Shown: positions 24,107 through 35,519 of the stretch, one piece after another | Position numbering within the stretch: position 1 is the first letter of the stretch | How the letters are laid out: the number at the start of each line of letters is the position of its first letter | Assembly (NCBI RefSeq): GCF_014230055.1 | Contig: NZ_JACHVA010000086.1 | Location: forward strand, 1-64,000 | Direction: 5' to 3' | Length of the DNA: 64,000 bases | Source of the DNA: Puniceicoccus vermicola | GTDB taxonomy: Bacteria; Verrucomicrobiota; Verrucomicrobiia; Opitutales; Puniceicoccaceae | The notes under the pieces: generated by a model | Told to the model about the DNA's origin: nothing | What the model saw: only the letters and a program-made list of their open reading frames with translations | Databases searched by the model: none | Program-made: the position numbers and the translations under genes

Positions 24107-25927
24107 TCAGCTCAGGAGACTAATCAGAGACTCAAGCACTCCCATTAAACTCTCCCCAGCGACGAGCCCGGCAGCGACGACGATCACGTATTTCTTCTTC
24201 CAGCTAGGAGCAAAACTCCCGATTAGGAGGGAGATGAGAGCTCCGAGAAAGAGAGAAATGCTGATGGAGGCCGGGATGACGAAGGCGAGGCCGATACTCG
24301 CACCGCTTGGGACCCAATGCCGTTTATCTTCGCGAACCCATTTTTCCAAACAAGCGAGGGCAATGCCCACGAGACCGGCAATGATCATTGCCGTTACACA
24401 CCCGGTGGGAATGGTGTCGAAACCGTCCGCGAGCACCTCTGCCACGGCTTTCCAAGTGGCGACTGCGGGCGCGGGCCACTCTTCGGTGAGTAGCATCTCC
24501 TTGGGATCCGGGATGAGGATGAGATAGGCTGCTGTCCCGGCAAGGGCACCAGAAAGTATCCCGAAGACCTGGGCGATCGCCTGAAGTTTTAGGCGAGCTC
24601 CAACAAGCATCCCGGTTTTAAGGTCGTGGAGCAGGTCCGAACACTGCCCAGCGGCCCCGCCAGTCACATTAGCCGCCATTAAATTGACGGTTGTGTTGGT
24701 CGGAGCGAGGGCGCCGAAGGTGAGCTGAGTAATCTTGCCGAGCGCGCCAATGGGAGGGATCCCCGTCTCTCCGGAAACGCGGGCGGCGACAATCGCGAGG
24801 ACGAAGGTCAATAGGACCGCGAGAATCCCGAGCCAGATCGGGATCGCAAAAATGGTATTCTGAGCAATTGTGGATGCGGTGAGAGCAATTCCCAATCCGA
24901 TCCAGAACCAAGACCAAGGAATGTAAAGCCGCCCACCGGGTTGCTCTTCTGGATCCAGATTTCGAGCCTTTCGTCCTTCCGCAGACGCTTTCCCTTGTTC
25001 CCACCAGCCGCCGACGATTCGCCGAAGCGAGAATGCGAAAGAGGTCAGAGAAGAGAGGAGCATGAGACTGACACCGGGCCAGAGTAGCCACTCCAGAAGC
25101 TCACCGTACCAAAGAACTGTCGGGTCAGAAGTTCCCGGTGCGATCCACCCCTGATTGACAGCCCAAGGCCCAAGGATCAACCAGGCGAGAATCCCCCCCC
25201 CGAGGAGCGACGCTCCTACCCGCATTCCAACAATGGCTCCGAAGCCGACCATAAGCAGAGATGGATCGAGCTGAAAACCCAAGTTGCGGAGTGACATGAG
25301 GGAAACGCCTTTGGCCGCAACTGAGGAAGAGGTCGCGACCCCCCAGGAAAGCGGAAGGCTCAGGGAAGGGATCTTCACAAAGAAGGTTCCGAAGGCTTTA
25401 ACGAGTGCAGAGACACCCGCTGCCGTTCCAAGAAGGAAGATTCGGTAAACAGCGTCCCGCCCGTGCCCATACATCTCCCGAATCGTTTCGGCGGTGGCGA
25501 CCCCATTGGGGAATGGAAGCTTTTCCTCGACCAGCATCTGGCGCCGCAGTCCGAGGGCGATGATGATTCCGGTAAAGCTGACGGTGAAGACCCAGATGGC
25601 GAGAATCCAATAGGTGAACTCTTTTCCGGTCAGGATGGTGAGAGCGGGGATGGGGGCTACGAGACCGGCCGAAATGATGGAGGCGGCGGAGGATGCGGTC
25701 GTTTGGTTGATGTTGTTCTCCAACAGATCCCAGCGGCGACCGATGCCCATCCTGTGGAGACCATTCCAAAGACCATAGCTGAGGAGAGCCGCCGCAATTG
25801 ACATGTTGAAAGACCACCCAATCTTGAGCCCGCTGTAGATGTTGCACGGGGTCAGAATTGCACCAATGACAAACCCCGTGATAATGGCACGGAATGTTAA
25901 CTGGGGAGGCGAAGGCTCAGAAGACAC
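24107..25927 (-). CDS. OPT-family oligopeptide transporter
   Basis: The 606-residue polytopic protein has about 14-16 hydrophobic helices. OPT hallmarks include the N-terminal LTFRAIITGFVIGAILTPCN with IYSGLKIGWSFNMSIAAALL, then PFPNGVATAETIREMYGHGR and RVSGETGIPPIGALGKITQL. OPT proteins import peptides or metal chelates, driven by protons; bacterial members often lack proven substrates. It lies between menA-side genes and a CDF metal exporter on the same strand, 145 bp after the latter, which hints at metal handling but does not prove it. Confidence 0.9.
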   Translation of the reverse strand: MSSEPSPPQLTFRAIITGFVIGAILTPCNIYSGLKIGWSFNMSIAAALLSYGLWNGLHRMGIGRRWDLLENNINQTTASSAASIISAGLVAPIPALTILTGKEFTYWILAIWVFTVSFTGIIIALGLRRQMLVEEKLPFPNGVATAETIREMYGHGRDAVYRIFLLGTAAGVSALVKAFGTFFVKIPSLSLPLSWGVATSSSVAAKGVSLMSLRNLGFQLDPSLLMVGFGAIVGMRVGASLLGGGILAWLILGPWAVNQGWIAPGTSDPTVLWYGELLEWLLWPGVSLMLLSSLTSFAFSLRRIVGGWWEQGKASAEGRKARNLDPEEQPGGRLYIPWSWFWIGLGIALTASTIAQNTIFAIPIWLGILAVLLTFVLAIVAARVSGETGIPPIGALGKITQLTFGALAPTNTTVNLMAANVTGGAAGQCSDLLHDLKTGMLVGARLKLQAIAQVFGILSGALAGTAAYLILIPDPKEMLLTEEWPAPAVATWKAVAEVLADGFDTIPTGCVTAMIIAGLVGIALACLEKWVREDKRHWVPSGASIGLAFVIPASISISLFLGALISLLIGSFAPSWKKKYVIVVAAGLVAGESLMGVLESLISLLS

Positions 25928-26072
25928 AGCAAGAGACTTGAAGCCTCGGACGCCAGGGGCAAGGGAGTTTTCCCTGTGGAGAGGCTAAGGAGAAATTACA
26001 GCCGTATCGTTGAAGCGACAACCATGATGCGTCGATGCGGGGATCATCGCCGACCTCGTCTCGTTCGCGAGC

Positions 26073-27062
26073 TCAGTGGCTGGGAATCATTTCCGAACCC
26101 TCATCTCCACAACCGTGGTTTGAGGTTTCGAGTTCGAGGGTGGAGTGCTCGATCGAAAAATCATCTGCGAGGACCTTCTTGATGGAGGAGCGGATTTGAT
26201 GGCGTTCCTCGGCCGTCGTCTCCTCGGGAATGGTGATATGCGCCTCGAGAGCACGATGAGTCTCATCAAGCTCCCATGCGTGCAGATGGTGGAGGCCTTC
26301 GACGCCTTTTACGGCACAGACGGCTGTTGTCAGTTGATTGAGGTCGAGATCATCCGGAGTTCCCTCCATGAGAATCTTGGCCGTCTGCTTCAGCAAGCCG
26401 AACGACATGTAGAGAATGTACCCGGCGATGATGAGGGTGAGGCAGGGGTCGACCCATTCCCAGCCGAGCCAGAAAATCGCGGCACCGCCCAAGAGAACCG
26501 CGACCGAAGCGGCGGCGTCGGTCAGGTTGTGGAGGAAGGCTGCCTTGAGATTCAGGCTACCCTTGGAAAGGGCCCAGAGAAGCCATGCGGTTCCGACGTC
26601 GACCACGATCGCCACGGAAGAGGCGATCATGACCCAGCCTCCCTTAATCGGTTCGGGATCGAAGAATTTCTCGATAGCCTCGCTGACCAGATAAATACCG
26701 ACGACGATAAGGGCCGTGAGTTGGATGACTGCACCGATCAACTCCGCCCGGCGGTAACCGAACGTATACCGTTCGTCCGCTCCTTTGCGACCGATCTTGC
26801 GCGCGACGTAGGCCACGATGAGGGCGGCCGCATCATTTGTGTTGTGGAGAGCGTCCGCCATCAAGGCGACGCTGCCTGCGAACAATCCGGCGAGAAATTC
26901 GAAAACCGAAAGGCCTAAGTTCAGGACGATCGCCCAGAACAGAGTCCGGTCATTTACCTCCGAAGTGCCGTGGTCGTGATGATGATGGTGGCCTCGATGG
27001 GAGTGTCCGTGGCCATGCTGGTGACCTTCTTCCCCGTGATGGTGCTCGTGGCCGGCTCCCAT
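26073..27062 (-). CDS. cation diffusion facilitator (Zn2+/Co2+ efflux)
   Basis: The 329-residue CDF-family antiporter exports divalent metal in exchange for protons. A histidine-rich N-terminal tail (HEHHHGEEGHQHGHGHSHRG, more His after it) is followed by six transmembrane helices. The metal-site HxxxD pairs are in MADALHNTNDAAAL and FLHNLTDAAAS. The C-terminal cytoplasmic domain has VEGLHHLHAWELDETHRALE. It resembles CzcD/ZitB. It starts 8 bp after the truB stop, so it appears to be the distal member of the nusA-truB operon. Confidence 0.92.
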   Translation of the reverse strand: MGAGHEHHHGEEGHQHGHGHSHRGHHHHHDHGTSEVNDRTLFWAIVLNLGLSVFEFLAGLFAGSVALMADALHNTNDAAALIVAYVARKIGRKGADERYTFGYRRAELIGAVIQLTALIVVGIYLVSEAIEKFFDPEPIKGGWVMIASSVAIVVDVGTAWLLWALSKGSLNLKAAFLHNLTDAAASVAVLLGGAAIFWLGWEWVDPCLTLIIAGYILYMSFGLLKQTAKILMEGTPDDLDLNQLTTAVCAVKGVEGLHHLHAWELDETHRALEAHITIPEETTAEERHQIRSSIKKVLADDFSIEHSTLELETSNHGCGDEGSEMIPSH

Positions 27063-27070
27063 AGGATTCC

Positions 27071-27796
27071 TTAAATGACGTGGCTTGGAACGTGTTGGTG
27101 TACTGGGATCAGGAAACGGCCCAACTGGGAAGGAGGTGCTTCCTGCAGTGTTTCCAGGGGAACCGCCCGCTTTATGTCGATGTCGTTAATGGCGGTCCTT
27201 CGCAAGCTCGTGAGGTAGGCTCCGCAACCTAGCTTTTGGCCGAGGTCGTGGGCAACCGTTCGTACGTAGGTACCCTTGCTGACAGCGATCCGGAATTTGA
27301 CGTCCGGAACATTCATGTCGAGCAGGTCGAAAGATTTGATGTGCACGAACCGGGGCTCGCGCTCTACCTCTTGCCCCTTGCGGGCCAATTTGTAGAGGGG
27401 GACGCCCTTGATCTTCTTCGCGGAGAACATGGGAGGCGTCTGGTATTGGTCTCCAAGAAAGCCGTCAAAGAGCTCCTTCATCTGCTCTTCGGAAACGGGC
27501 GGCACCTCTTTTTCTTCGACGACTTCACCGTCGGCATCTTGAGAGTCGGTGACTTTCCCGAGGCGAAATTCACCTTCGTAAGTCTTGGGCTGACTCATCA
27601 GGAAATTGGAAGCTTTGGTCGCTCTTCCGACTAAAATGATGAGGAGGCCGGTCGCCATCGGGTCAAGAGTGCCGGCGTGACCGACTTTCTTAATGTGGTA
27701 AATTCTACGGACTCGAGCGACGACATCGTGGGAGGTCATCCCGGATGGTTTGTCGACGAAAAGGAGTCCCTCTAATCGGTTGGAATCAGCTGGCAT
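27071..27796 (-). CDS. truB: tRNA pseudouridine-55 synthase
   Basis: Makes pseudouridine 55 in the T-loop of tRNAs. Family motifs are [20 protein letters not shown], the catalytic Asp in [14 protein letters not shown], then [13 protein letters not shown] and [18 protein letters not shown], and later [13 protein letters not shown] use the ATG at 27796 ([10 protein letters not shown]); the longer frame to 28030 would extend into nrnA. At 241 residues it is short, and lacks most of the C-terminal PUA region of the E. coli enzyme. It lies 19 bp behind nrnA. Confidence 0.94.
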   Translation of the reverse strand: MPADSNRLEGLLFVDKPSGMTSHDVVARVRRIYHIKKVGHAGTLDPMATGLLIILVGRATKASNFLMSQPKTYEGEFRLGKVTDSQDADGEVVEEKEVPPVSEEQMKELFDGFLGDQYQTPPMFSAKKIKGVPLYKLARKGQEVEREPRFVHIKSFDLLDMNVPDVKFRIAVSKGTYVRTVAHDLGQKLGCGAYLTSLRRTAINDIDIKRAVPLETLQEAPPSQLGRFLIPVHQHVPSHVI

Positions 27797-27815
27797 GGAA
27801 ATGGAAAAGCTTGGG

Positions 27816-28823
27816 TCAACCTGCGACTTGCGAGTTTTGCAGGTGGTCTTCGAGGATGCGAACCAGTTTGGGGTAAAATTCCTCAATAGTCGATTCGACT
27901 CGGAATCCAGCCGCGCAGGCATGACCGCCGCCGTCGAATTGCTTGGCGATGGTATCGACCCGGAAAATGGGATCCTTGCAACGAAGGCTTCCCTTGATCT
28001 TGCCTTTGTTTTCTTCGAGGAAAACCCCAACGCGTACCCCCTCGATGGCCCGGGCGTAGTCGACGAACCCCTCGGAGTCCTCGTTGCTGGTTCCCGTGCG
28101 CTCGTACTCCCCGTCGAGGATGCAGCCAGTGCAGACCTTACCGTCGAGGGAAAGTTTCAGGGTAGAGAGGAAAGATTGGAGGAGTTGCATCCGCCCCATG
28201 GTTTCCTGCTCGTAGAGGAACGTCGCAACTTTTGCCGGATTTGCGCCAAACTCGCAGAGGTTGCAGCAAATTTCGAAAGTCCGGGTGCTGGTGGAGGGGA
28301 ACCGGAACTGCCCGGTGTCCGTCGCGATGCCGACGTAGAGAGCGTTGGCCGTTACCTCATCGGGATGGTGGCCCAAGGAAAGAAACAACTCCGAGAGGAT
28401 TTCTGCAGTGGCACAGGAGTGCGCCATGATCAGATTGTGCTCCGCATATCCGGGATTGGAGATGTGGTGGTCCACATTGAAGAGAGTCGTCGGAAGCTTC
28501 TCGCGAAGGGCTTTCCCGACCCGGATCTCATCGGCACAATCGACGGCGACCATTTCCCAACCTGCGGGATCAAAATCCTTCACATCGATGTAGGGCGTAT
28601 CGCCGACAAAGCTTTCCAGATTTCGGGGAATCGGGTCTGTCTTGATGGCGGCCGCTTCAATCCCCTTTGCAAGAAGGAAACGACAGAAGGCGACTTGGGA
28701 GCCAATGCAATCACCATCCGGGCGGAGGTGGCCGCAGACCGCCAGCTTCTTGCCCTTCCAGGAATCAACCAACTTTTGGAAGTTCTCGCGTTTCAGAAGG
28801 GGGCTGAGTGGAAGTTCGGTCAT
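27816..28823 (-). CDS. nrnA: DHH/DHHA1 phosphoesterase, NrnA-like oligoribonuclease
   Basis: The 335-residue protein has the NrnA layout. The DHH domain has [17 protein letters not shown] and [10 protein letters not shown], and the DHH triad in [16 protein letters not shown] helical middle follows, then a DHHA1 substrate domain ([20 protein letters not shown] with ACAAGF). NrnA degrades nano-RNAs and dephosphorylates pAp. It overlaps the rbfA stop by 4 bp and precedes truB, a common bacterial order. Confidence 0.9.
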   Translation of the reverse strand: MTELPLSPLLKRENFQKLVDSWKGKKLAVCGHLRPDGDCIGSQVAFCRFLLAKGIEAAAIKTDPIPRNLESFVGDTPYIDVKDFDPAGWEMVAVDCADEIRVGKALREKLPTTLFNVDHHISNPGYAEHNLIMAHSCATAEILSELFLSLGHHPDEVTANALYVGIATDTGQFRFPSTSTRTFEICCNLCEFGANPAKVATFLYEQETMGRMQLLQSFLSTLKLSLDGKVCTGCILDGEYERTGTSNEDSEGFVDYARAIEGVRVGVFLEENKGKIKGSLRCKDPIFRVDTIAKQFDGGGHACAAGFRVESTIEEFYPKLVRILEDHLQNSQVAG

Positions 28824-29161
28824 GGTTTTTCGTCTAGGTCGTCCAGTTTTTCGATGAGGCCAAATCCACGCTTGAGCGAGTCGTCCCGCACGAAGGTGAA
28901 AAACGGAAGGTATTTCAAAACGACCCGTTTGCCGACCTTGAAACGAATCTCCGAGGCTTTTACACGGAAGAATCGCTGAGCTTCCTTCTCGCGTTGTTCG
29001 CCACCGAGCACTGAGTAATAGACCTGCGCCTGCCTCAGGTCGGGCGAGACATCCACCTCACTAATCGTGGTATACACCCCCTCGGACTGATAGTCCGTGT
29101 GGAGGAGCGTACTGATTTCGCGACGGAGGAGCTCGTCGACTCTAACTTTGCGTTTCGGCAC
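28820..29161 (-). CDS. rbfA: ribosome-binding factor A
   Basis: The 113-residue KH-like protein helps maturation of the 30S subunit. It starts RKVRVDELLRREISTLLHTD, and has ISEVDVSPDLRQAQVYYSVL, the RbfA signature. The C-terminus reads VLKYLPFFTFVRDDSLKRGF, with LIEKLDDL at the very end. It sits between infB (34 bp) and nrnA (4 bp overlap). Confidence 0.93.
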   Translation of the reverse strand: MPKRKVRVDELLRREISTLLHTDYQSEGVYTTISEVDVSPDLRQAQVYYSVLGGEQREKEAQRFFRVKASEIRFKVGKRVVLKYLPFFTFVRDDSLKRGFGLIEKLDDLDEKP

Positions 29162-29195
29162 CGTTTATAGGATCCTGCACGTATTGAGCCAACTC

Positions 29196-31748
29196 TTAGA
29201 GAGTGGGGCGGATTTTCTCCACCTCGTAGCACTCAATGAGATCGCCTTCTTCGTAGCCGTTGAAACCTGCAATGGCGATACCGCACTCGAAACCAGCCCG
29301 AACCTCGGTGGCGTCGTCCTTGAATCGCTTCAAGGTGCCGACCTTGCCCTCGTGCACCAGTTCGCCCTTGCGGAGGAGACGGGTCGTCGCGTTGCGCTGG
29401 ATCTTGCCTTCGGTAACCATACACCCGGCCACGAAACTCTTCCCGAGCGGGAAGACCACGCGTACCTCGGCCACACCGAGCTTCTTCTCGCGAAGTTCCG
29501 GCTCGAGCAGCTCGGCCATCGACTCACGGATGATGTCGATCAACTGGTAGATGATGTTGTCCTGGAGGATGCGGACGTCGAGGTGCTTGGCATGACCCTG
29601 AACTCCGTTTTCCATCCGGACGTTGAAACCGACGATGGTCGCGTCAGAGGCACCGGCAAGTTCGACATCCTTCTTGGTGATCATCCCGACTCCCTTACCG
29701 ACTACCTTGAGCTCCACCTGATCGGAGGGAAGCTCTTGCAGCATGCCCGTGAGGGCTTCGAGGGAGCCATGAACGTCCGCCTTGAGGATGACGTTGAAGT
29801 TGGTCTTCCGGGTGCTCTCGATGGCCGAGAAGAGGTCGTCCAGATTCGAGCCCGCTGACTTGGCGGCGAGCCGATCTTCTTCTTCCTTCTTCTTGCGACT
29901 TTCGAGTGTCTCTTCGGCAACGCGTTTGGCTTCCCGCTCGTTCTTGACCGTTTCATAGGTCGAGCCCGATTCGGGAGCGTCGCTCCAGCCAATGACCTTC
30001 ACCGGAGTGGAGGGGCCTGCTTCCTTGACGGCTTTGCCAAGGTCGTCATGCATCGCCTTTACCTTGCAGGAGGCGGTTCCGCAGACGAGAGCGTCACCGA
30101 CCTTGAGCTTACCCTTTTTGACGAGGATCGTAGCCGTTGGGCCGCGTCCTTGTTCGATCTGGGACTCAATGATCACGCCAGAGCTCTTCCCCTTGGGAAC
30201 GGCCTTCAATTCCATGATCTCGGACTGAAGACGAATCATTTCCAGGAGCTGGTCAATGCCTTCACCCTTCAGAGCCGATACGGGAACCGTAATCACTTCG
30301 CCACCCCAATCTTCGGGGGCGATTCCACGCTCTTGCATCTGCGTTTTCACGCGGTCGATGTTGGCTCCTTTTGCGTCAATCTTATTGATTGCGACGATCA
30401 GGGAGACGCCCGCTTTCTTGGCGAACTTCAGCGCTTCATCGGTTTGAGGCTTGAAGCCGTCATCCGCGGCAACGACGAGAACCGCAATATCCGTAGTCGA
30501 TGCACCGCGTTCCCGCATCCGTGAAAAGGCTGCGTGACCGGGAGTATCAAGGAAGGAGAGAGGCTCGCCACTGGCTTCGACTTGGTAGGCGCCGATGTGC
30601 TGGGTGATTCCACCAAACTCATCATCGACGACCTTAGCCTTGCGGATGGTGTCGAGCAGGGTGGTTTTCCCGTGGTCGACGTGACCGAGAATACAAACAA
30701 CCGGAGGACGCGGCTCGAGAAGAGCGGATTCGTCTTCCTGTTCCTTCTTCTTCTTCGAGTCGCCCGAGTCGGCTGAACCGCCACGGTGGCGGATCTCCAG
30801 TTCAAATCCATGGGCTTCGGCAACCTTGGCCGCGATATCTTCCTCGATGGTTTGATTCATCGAGGCGAAGATTCCGCGCTCCATCAGATCTGAGAGGAGC
30901 TGGAACGGCTTCAGTTCGAGCAGATTTGCGAAATCCCGGACAATGATCGGGGGCTTCGCATGAATCTTCTTTCTCTCAACAGGTTGCGGAGCTTGTGCTT
31001 CTTCTCCGGATTCACCCTCGGCTGCGTTTGCACGATCCTCGGCTCCAGAAGACGGAGCGGGAGGACGCGGTGCGCCCTTTCCAGGAGGAGGTGACGGAGG
31101 ACGCGGCGCCGAAGGCGGGCGGTTAGAAGGGGGAGGCGTCGGTGCTTTCGGTGGCGTCGGAGCCGAGGAAGAAGCCGTGGCTGCCGGTGCGGCGGGAGCC
31201 GAAGGAGGCTTCGGAGCCGATACCGGAGGCGTAGGTGCACTCGATGCCGCAGGCCGTTTCACCGGAGGAGTTGGAGCCTTCACGGGAGGAGGCGGAGCCG
31301 GTGCTCTCGGAGTCTTGGGCTGCGCCTTTGGCGTGGAGGCCGGCATTTCCGGTGGCTTGGGGGCCGACTTCGGGGCCACTTTGGGCTCCGCGGCTGGAGA
31401 TGGAGTGGGAGGAGGCGTCGGGGCGGCCGCAGCTTTGGCGGCCTCCTTCGCAGCTTCCTTCTCACGTTTGACCTCTTCGGCTGTGCGAACGATGGGACCA
31501 GTGGGGCGCTTGAAGGTCGATTTTTCCTCTTCCTCCTTTTTCTCCTCTGAAGCGGTTTCTTTCACTTCTTCGGCGGCACTCTCTTCTGATTCCGGTTTCG
31601 AGTATTCCTCGATCAGGGAATCAGCACTGATATTGTCGATGGTGCTCGACACACTCTTTACGGCAAAACCTCGCTCCTGCAGCAGCTTCAACAGGTCCTT
31701 GTTTTCCATTCCGATCTGTTTGGCGATCTGGTGGATTCTGACACTCAT
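29196..31748 (-). CDS. infB: translation initiation factor IF-2
   Basis: The 850-residue GTPase places initiator tRNA on the 30S subunit. The N-terminal IF2-N domain ([20 protein letters not shown]) is followed by a long Pro/Ala/Lys-rich linker (about residues 90-260) and a second IF2-N-like module. The G domain starts at about residue 355: G1 [12 protein letters not shown]2/G3 [13 protein letters not shown] and [16 protein letters not shown]4 NKID. Beta-barrel domains II-IV follow ([20 protein letters not shown], near the end [18 protein letters not shown]). The linker's low complexity makes opposite-strand shadow frames. It lies between nusA and rbfA. Confidence 0.97.
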   Translation of the reverse strand: MSVRIHQIAKQIGMENKDLLKLLQERGFAVKSVSSTIDNISADSLIEEYSKPESEESAAEEVKETASEEKKEEEEKSTFKRPTGPIVRTAEEVKREKEAAKEAAKAAAAPTPPPTPSPAAEPKVAPKSAPKPPEMPASTPKAQPKTPRAPAPPPPVKAPTPPVKRPAASSAPTPPVSAPKPPSAPAAPAATASSSAPTPPKAPTPPPSNRPPSAPRPPSPPPGKGAPRPPAPSSGAEDRANAAEGESGEEAQAPQPVERKKIHAKPPIIVRDFANLLELKPFQLLSDLMERGIFASMNQTIEEDIAAKVAEAHGFELEIRHRGGSADSGDSKKKKEQEDESALLEPRPPVVCILGHVDHGKTTLLDTIRKAKVVDDEFGGITQHIGAYQVEASGEPLSFLDTPGHAAFSRMRERGASTTDIAVLVVAADDGFKPQTDEALKFAKKAGVSLIVAINKIDAKGANIDRVKTQMQERGIAPEDWGGEVITVPVSALKGEGIDQLLEMIRLQSEIMELKAVPKGKSSGVIIESQIEQGRGPTATILVKKGKLKVGDALVCGTASCKVKAMHDDLGKAVKEAGPSTPVKVIGWSDAPESGSTYETVKNEREAKRVAEETLESRKKKEEEDRLAAKSAGSNLDDLFSAIESTRKTNFNVILKADVHGSLEALTGMLQELPSDQVELKVVGKGVGMITKKDVELAGASDATIVGFNVRMENGVQGHAKHLDVRILQDNIIYQLIDIIRESMAELLEPELREKKLGVAEVRVVFPLGKSFVAGCMVTEGKIQRNATTRLLRKGELVHEGKVGTLKRFKDDATEVRAGFECGIAIAGFNGYEEGDLIECYEVEKIRPTL

Positions 31749-31799
31749 TCTGTAATTCGAAGCTCCTTACTCTTCTGACTAAACGGTTTACGAGACGGA

Positions 31800-33035
31800 T
31801 TATTCCGTTTCAATGCGGGAGATAATTGTTTGGGACTCTTCTTCGCTGAATCCCATATCCATAAGATCCTCGATCCGGGCTCCTTCAAAGGCGGCCGGAG
31901 TGGTGAAGCCCATTTCGACCAAGCGCATGGCGGTCTGGGGTTTGACACCAATCGATTCCACGAGGTTCTTCGCGGCGGTTTGTTTTTGCTGATCAATTGT
32001 AACATTGGCACTCTCTTCACGACGAATGTCGAGTTTCCAACCCAGCAATTGGGAGGTGAGCTTGGCGTTCATGCCGCCTTTACCAATGGTGACCGAAAGG
32101 TCGTCTTCGGCGATTTCGAAGCCGATCCGGTGATTCTTCTCGTCGATCTCAATGTTGCGTGGGACCGCGGGACTCAGGGCTTCGACGAGCTGATCCTTGA
32201 TGTCCGGATAGTAGCGAATGATATCGATCTTTTCGCCGCCGAGTTCACGGACGATGCTCTTGACGCGGGATCCGCGAGCGCCGACACAGGCGCCAACTGG
32301 ATCGACCTTCGGGTCGGTGGTGTTGACGCAGATCTTCGTGCGGTATCCTGGCTCGCGGGACATCCGCTCGATGACGACTGTTCCGTCTGAGATCTCGGTT
32401 ACTTCCAGGTCGAGGAGTCGGCGCACAAAGCTCAGGCTCGAACGGCTCAAGACGAGGCTCGGGCCCCGGTTGCCGGTTTCGATCTTCAGGAGCAAGGCGC
32501 GGATGCGGTCGCCCGGGTTGAAATTCTCGCGGGGAATGCGCTCGCGGCGGGGGAGGAGGGCTTCGGTCTTGCCGAGGTCGACAATCAAATCACTCCGGTC
32601 CCGACGGTGGATCACTCCACTGACGATGTCTCCAATCTGGTCTTTAAAGTCGTCGAAAACGCGTTCGCGTTCAAACTCACGAATCTTCTGCAAGATCGCT
32701 TGCTTTGCGGTCTGCGCGGCGATTCGTCCCAAATAGGAAGGGTCGATGGGCTTCTCCAGAATCTCTCCCAGCTGGATGTCGGGGTTGATCTTGCGAGCGT
32801 TCTCGATGTGGATTTCCTTCTCTGGGTCGCCGACCGAGTCCGTCACCATGAGAAGCGACCACGCTTTCATGTTCCCCGAGCGAGGATCAATCTCGATTCG
32901 GAGTTCCTGTCCGGCGTGTACGCCTTTTTGTGCCGCGTTGTGAATGGAATTGGTAATCGCGGAAATCATGTCGGCACGACCGATTCCCTTTTCCTTTTCC
33001 ATGTATTCTAATACGGAAAGAAGTTCGCTGCTCAT
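31800..33035 (-). CDS. nusA: transcription termination/antitermination factor NusA
   Basis: The 411-residue protein binds RNA polymerase. The N-terminal domain starts [20 protein letters not shown]. An S1 domain follows ([40 protein letters not shown]), then KH1/KH2 ([40 protein letters not shown]). A C-terminal helix-hairpin-helix region ends in [10 protein letters not shown]. The ATG at 33035 fits the family start; the open frame reaches 33284. The usual upstream partner rimP is absent; the region upstream is a repeat array. Confidence 0.96.
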   Translation of the reverse strand: MSSELLSVLEYMEKEKGIGRADMISAITNSIHNAAQKGVHAGQELRIEIDPRSGNMKAWSLLMVTDSVGDPEKEIHIENARKINPDIQLGEILEKPIDPSYLGRIAAQTAKQAILQKIREFERERVFDDFKDQIGDIVSGVIHRRDRSDLIVDLGKTEALLPRRERIPRENFNPGDRIRALLLKIETGNRGPSLVLSRSSLSFVRRLLDLEVTEISDGTVVIERMSREPGYRTKICVNTTDPKVDPVGACVGARGSRVKSIVRELGGEKIDIIRYYPDIKDQLVEALSPAVPRNIEIDEKNHRIGFEIAEDDLSVTIGKGGMNAKLTSQLLGWKLDIRREESANVTIDQQKQTAAKNLVESIGVKPQTAMRLVEMGFTTPAAFEGARIEDLMDMGFSEEESQTIISRIETE

Positions 33036-33234
33036 GTCTGGAGAATAAAAAAAGCGGGCCGAAACCCACTTTTTCCTAGTTGGTGTAAAGTGAAAAAGGA
33101 AGAGATTGATCAGCTCCCCCGCGGGAGTCAAGTCTGCTACTGGAACTCTTCCCGAACCGGGTGAAACTAGAAGTGCGGGGACTTCGCCTGGCGATTGCTG
33201 CCAAATTGTGAAAAAACCACGGAAAGGTTCAGGG

Positions 33235-33765
33235 GAGCGCGGTGCTTCCGTCCGCGTTTTCGGAGCGTTCTTTCGCGCACGCACGCAGGCTTACAGATTC
33301 GCCCTAGAAGTAGCCGCTCAGCTTTAGCTGCGCGGTCCTGCGATCACGGAAGGTCTTCCCCAGTAGGATCCGTCCGAGAAATCGCAATGGGGGCAGCTGA
33401 AGTTGAACCCCTACGGGAGCAGACGCTCAGCATTAGCTGCGCGGTCCTGCGGTAACGGAAGGTCTTCCCCAGTAGGATCCGTCTGAGAAATACGCAATGG
33501 GGGCAGCTGAAGCTGCACCCCTACGGGAGCAGACGCTCAGCATTAGCTGCGCGGTCCTGCGATCACGGAAGGTCTTCCCCGGTAGGATCTGTCTGAGAAA
33601 TACGCAATGGGGGCAGCTGAAGCTGCACCCCTACGGGAGTAGCCGCTCAGCTTTAGCTGCGCGGTCCTGCGATCACGGAAGGTCTTCCCCGGTAGGATCT
33701 GTCTGAGAAATACGCAATGGGGGCAGCTGAAGCTGCGCCCCTACGGGAATGGCCGCTCAGCCTGC
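33235..33765. repeat. tandem hairpin array 1, ~110 bp units with leader, in the nusA-ilvA divergent gap
   Basis: A leader (33235-33310) begins GAGCGCGGTGCTTCCGTCCG. It is followed by four units of about 108-110 bp; GCGCGGTCCTGCG recurs at 33331, 33439, 33549 and 33659, and a truncated fifth unit ends near 33765. Each unit carries two short hairpins in opposite orientation: one around AGCTTTAGCT or AGCATTAGCT, one around GCAGCTGAAGCTGC. The leader is shared with the element at 43793. No right terminal repeat is found, so the right end looks lost. Apart from these repeats, 33036-33234 holds no supported gene. Confidence 0.8.
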
Positions 33766-33839
33766 GGATAAAATGAGGGGGAATGAGCTGGTTTCGCTTT
33801 TTCGTTTCGTCGGAGCGAATTCTTTCCCATGGTGTCGGA

Positions 33840-35375
33840 ATGACATGGGACAAAGCCGAACTGGAGAATGAAATTCTCCTCGCCCGACAGCGCGTCTACC
33901 GCGCCGGAACTCCAACCCCTCTCGAGACGTTGGAACTGGATGGTTTGGGCGAAATTTATGTGAAGCGGGAAGATATTTCGCCGATCAAGGCTTACAAGTG
34001 GCGGGGATCCTTCAATCGCATGGCCCTGATCGAGGGAGAGGATCGCAAACTTCCCGTGATTGCCGCTTCGGCGGGGAATCACGCCCAGGGTGTAGCTCTC
34101 GCCGCGAAGATTCTGGGCTTGAAGGCGCGGATCTACATGCCGACCACCACCCCCGCAGTCAAGAGGTCGGCGGTCCTCGAAAAAGGAGGAGACAGTGTCG
34201 AGATCGTCCTCATCGGCGACGGCTACGACGACGCTCTGGCCGCAGCGAAAGAGTCGGCCAAGAAAGGTGGGGTTTTCGTTCATGCTTATGACGACCTTCA
34301 CGTGATCGCCGGCCAAGCGACCATCGCGGACGAGGTTGTTCTCTCTGGGAAGGGGCCCTTCGATGTCGCCTACCTTCAGATTGGCGGTGGAGGGATGGCA
34401 GCGGGCGTCGCGACTTGGATGAGAAAGTTCTATCCAGGGATCCGGATCATCGGCGTGGAAGGCGAGGGCCAGGCCTCGATGGCGGCCGCCGTGAACGCGG
34501 GAAAACCGGTGCGGCTGGATGAATTGGATATTTTCTGTGACGGAACCGCCGTTCGGCAGGCTGGCGAATTGACCCACCAGATTTGCTCCGAGGTTATCGA
34601 TGAATTTGTCACCGTGTCCAATGAAGAGGTGAGTGACGCCATTCGCCTCTATTGGGAAAGTCTTCGCTGCCTACAGGAGCCGTCGGGAGCGATGGGACTC
34701 GCAGGTCTTCGCAAGCACGGGGCCCAGCATGGGTTCTCGCGAGCCCTGGTTGTGGCCTGCGGAGCGAACATTGACTTTGGCCAGCTTTCCCGGATTGCCG
34801 ATTTGGCAGGGATCGGAGGCCGCCGGAGAAGGCACGTGAGAATCAACATCCCCGAAAAGAGCGGAACGATGCTCGGTCTTTTTCGGGATGCCTTTGAGGA
34901 CTTGAGTGTGATCGACTTTCAATATGGAAAGACGGATCCGGAACAGGCCTGGCCCGTTTTCGGCTTCGGACTCACGGACCAGGAATTGGAGGCGCTTCTC
35001 TCCCGTCTGAAAACACGGGGTTACGAGGCTGCGATGGCCGATGAAAGTGCTTCTGTTCGGTTTCGGGCGATTCCCTGCGAGCCGCGTTTTCTTTCCCATC
35101 CCGCCTTTCTTGAAATTGACTTCTACGAACGCCCGGGAGCTCTGCGGGGGTTCTTGGATGACGTTGTCCGAGGAGAAGCCAACCTTTGCTACTTTAACTA
35201 CCGCTATTCCGGCGAGCGGATCGGTAGAGCTCTGATTGCGCTCGAATTCGGTACGGATGCTCACCGTTCCCGATTTTGCGAGGATCTTCCCTTTAAAGGA
35301 AGCGGTTACCGCCAGTGCCGCATCCTCTCCGAGGAAGAAGCGGATTGGTTGGTGCCCGAGAATTCGGCGTCGTAG
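33840..35375 (+). CDS. ilvA: threonine ammonia-lyase (biosynthetic, PLP)
   Basis: Deaminates threonine to 2-oxobutyrate, first step to isoleucine. The catalytic PLP domain has [31 protein letters not shown] (Lys in KWRGS), [14 protein letters not shown], the Gly-rich [10 protein letters not shown], and [11 protein letters not shown]. About 190 C-terminal residues ([19 protein letters not shown], then [20 protein letters not shown]) form two ACT-like regulatory modules, so isoleucine feedback is expected. I favour the ATG at 33840 (511 residues); the frame also opens at an ATG at 33783 with a G-rich stretch two bases upstream. Confidence 0.93.
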   Translation: MTWDKAELENEILLARQRVYRAGTPTPLETLELDGLGEIYVKREDISPIKAYKWRGSFNRMALIEGEDRKLPVIAASAGNHAQGVALAAKILGLKARIYMPTTTPAVKRSAVLEKGGDSVEIVLIGDGYDDALAAAKESAKKGGVFVHAYDDLHVIAGQATIADEVVLSGKGPFDVAYLQIGGGGMAAGVATWMRKFYPGIRIIGVEGEGQASMAAAVNAGKPVRLDELDIFCDGTAVRQAGELTHQICSEVIDEFVTVSNEEVSDAIRLYWESLRCLQEPSGAMGLAGLRKHGAQHGFSRALVVACGANIDFGQLSRIADLAGIGGRRRRHVRINIPEKSGTMLGLFRDAFEDLSVIDFQYGKTDPEQAWPVFGFGLTDQELEALLSRLKTRGYEAAMADESASVRFRAIPCEPRFLSHPAFLEIDFYERPGALRGFLDDVVRGEANLCYFNYRYSGERIGRALIALEFGTDAHRSRFCEDLPFKGSGYRQCRILSEEEADWLVPENSAS

Positions 35376-35407
35376 TGTTTCCTTATTTGCGAGGCGGAAC
35401 CGAAGAG

Positions 35408-35468
35408 CCCGTTCCCGATCGACTTTAGTCGTTCGGATCGTGGCGGCGGGAAGTCATGCGAGAACGGA
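35408..35468 (-). repeat. short reverse copy of the GACTTTAGTC repeat
   Basis: GTTCCCGATCGACTTTAGTC (35411-35430) and AGTCATGCGAGAACGG (35452-35467) match the two ends of the hairpin part of the ~145 bp repeat, in reverse orientation. The repeat sits between convergent ilvA and the SUI1 gene. Confidence 0.6.
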
Positions 35469-35519
35469 AGAGTTCGCAGCTTGAGCTTTACCAGCGGCGC
35501 TAGGCGATTTTCCGAAACA

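Noticed and set aside
27750-28979. 409-residue plus-strand open frame
   Set aside because: Antisense to nrnA and truB, which both have complete motifs and expected order.
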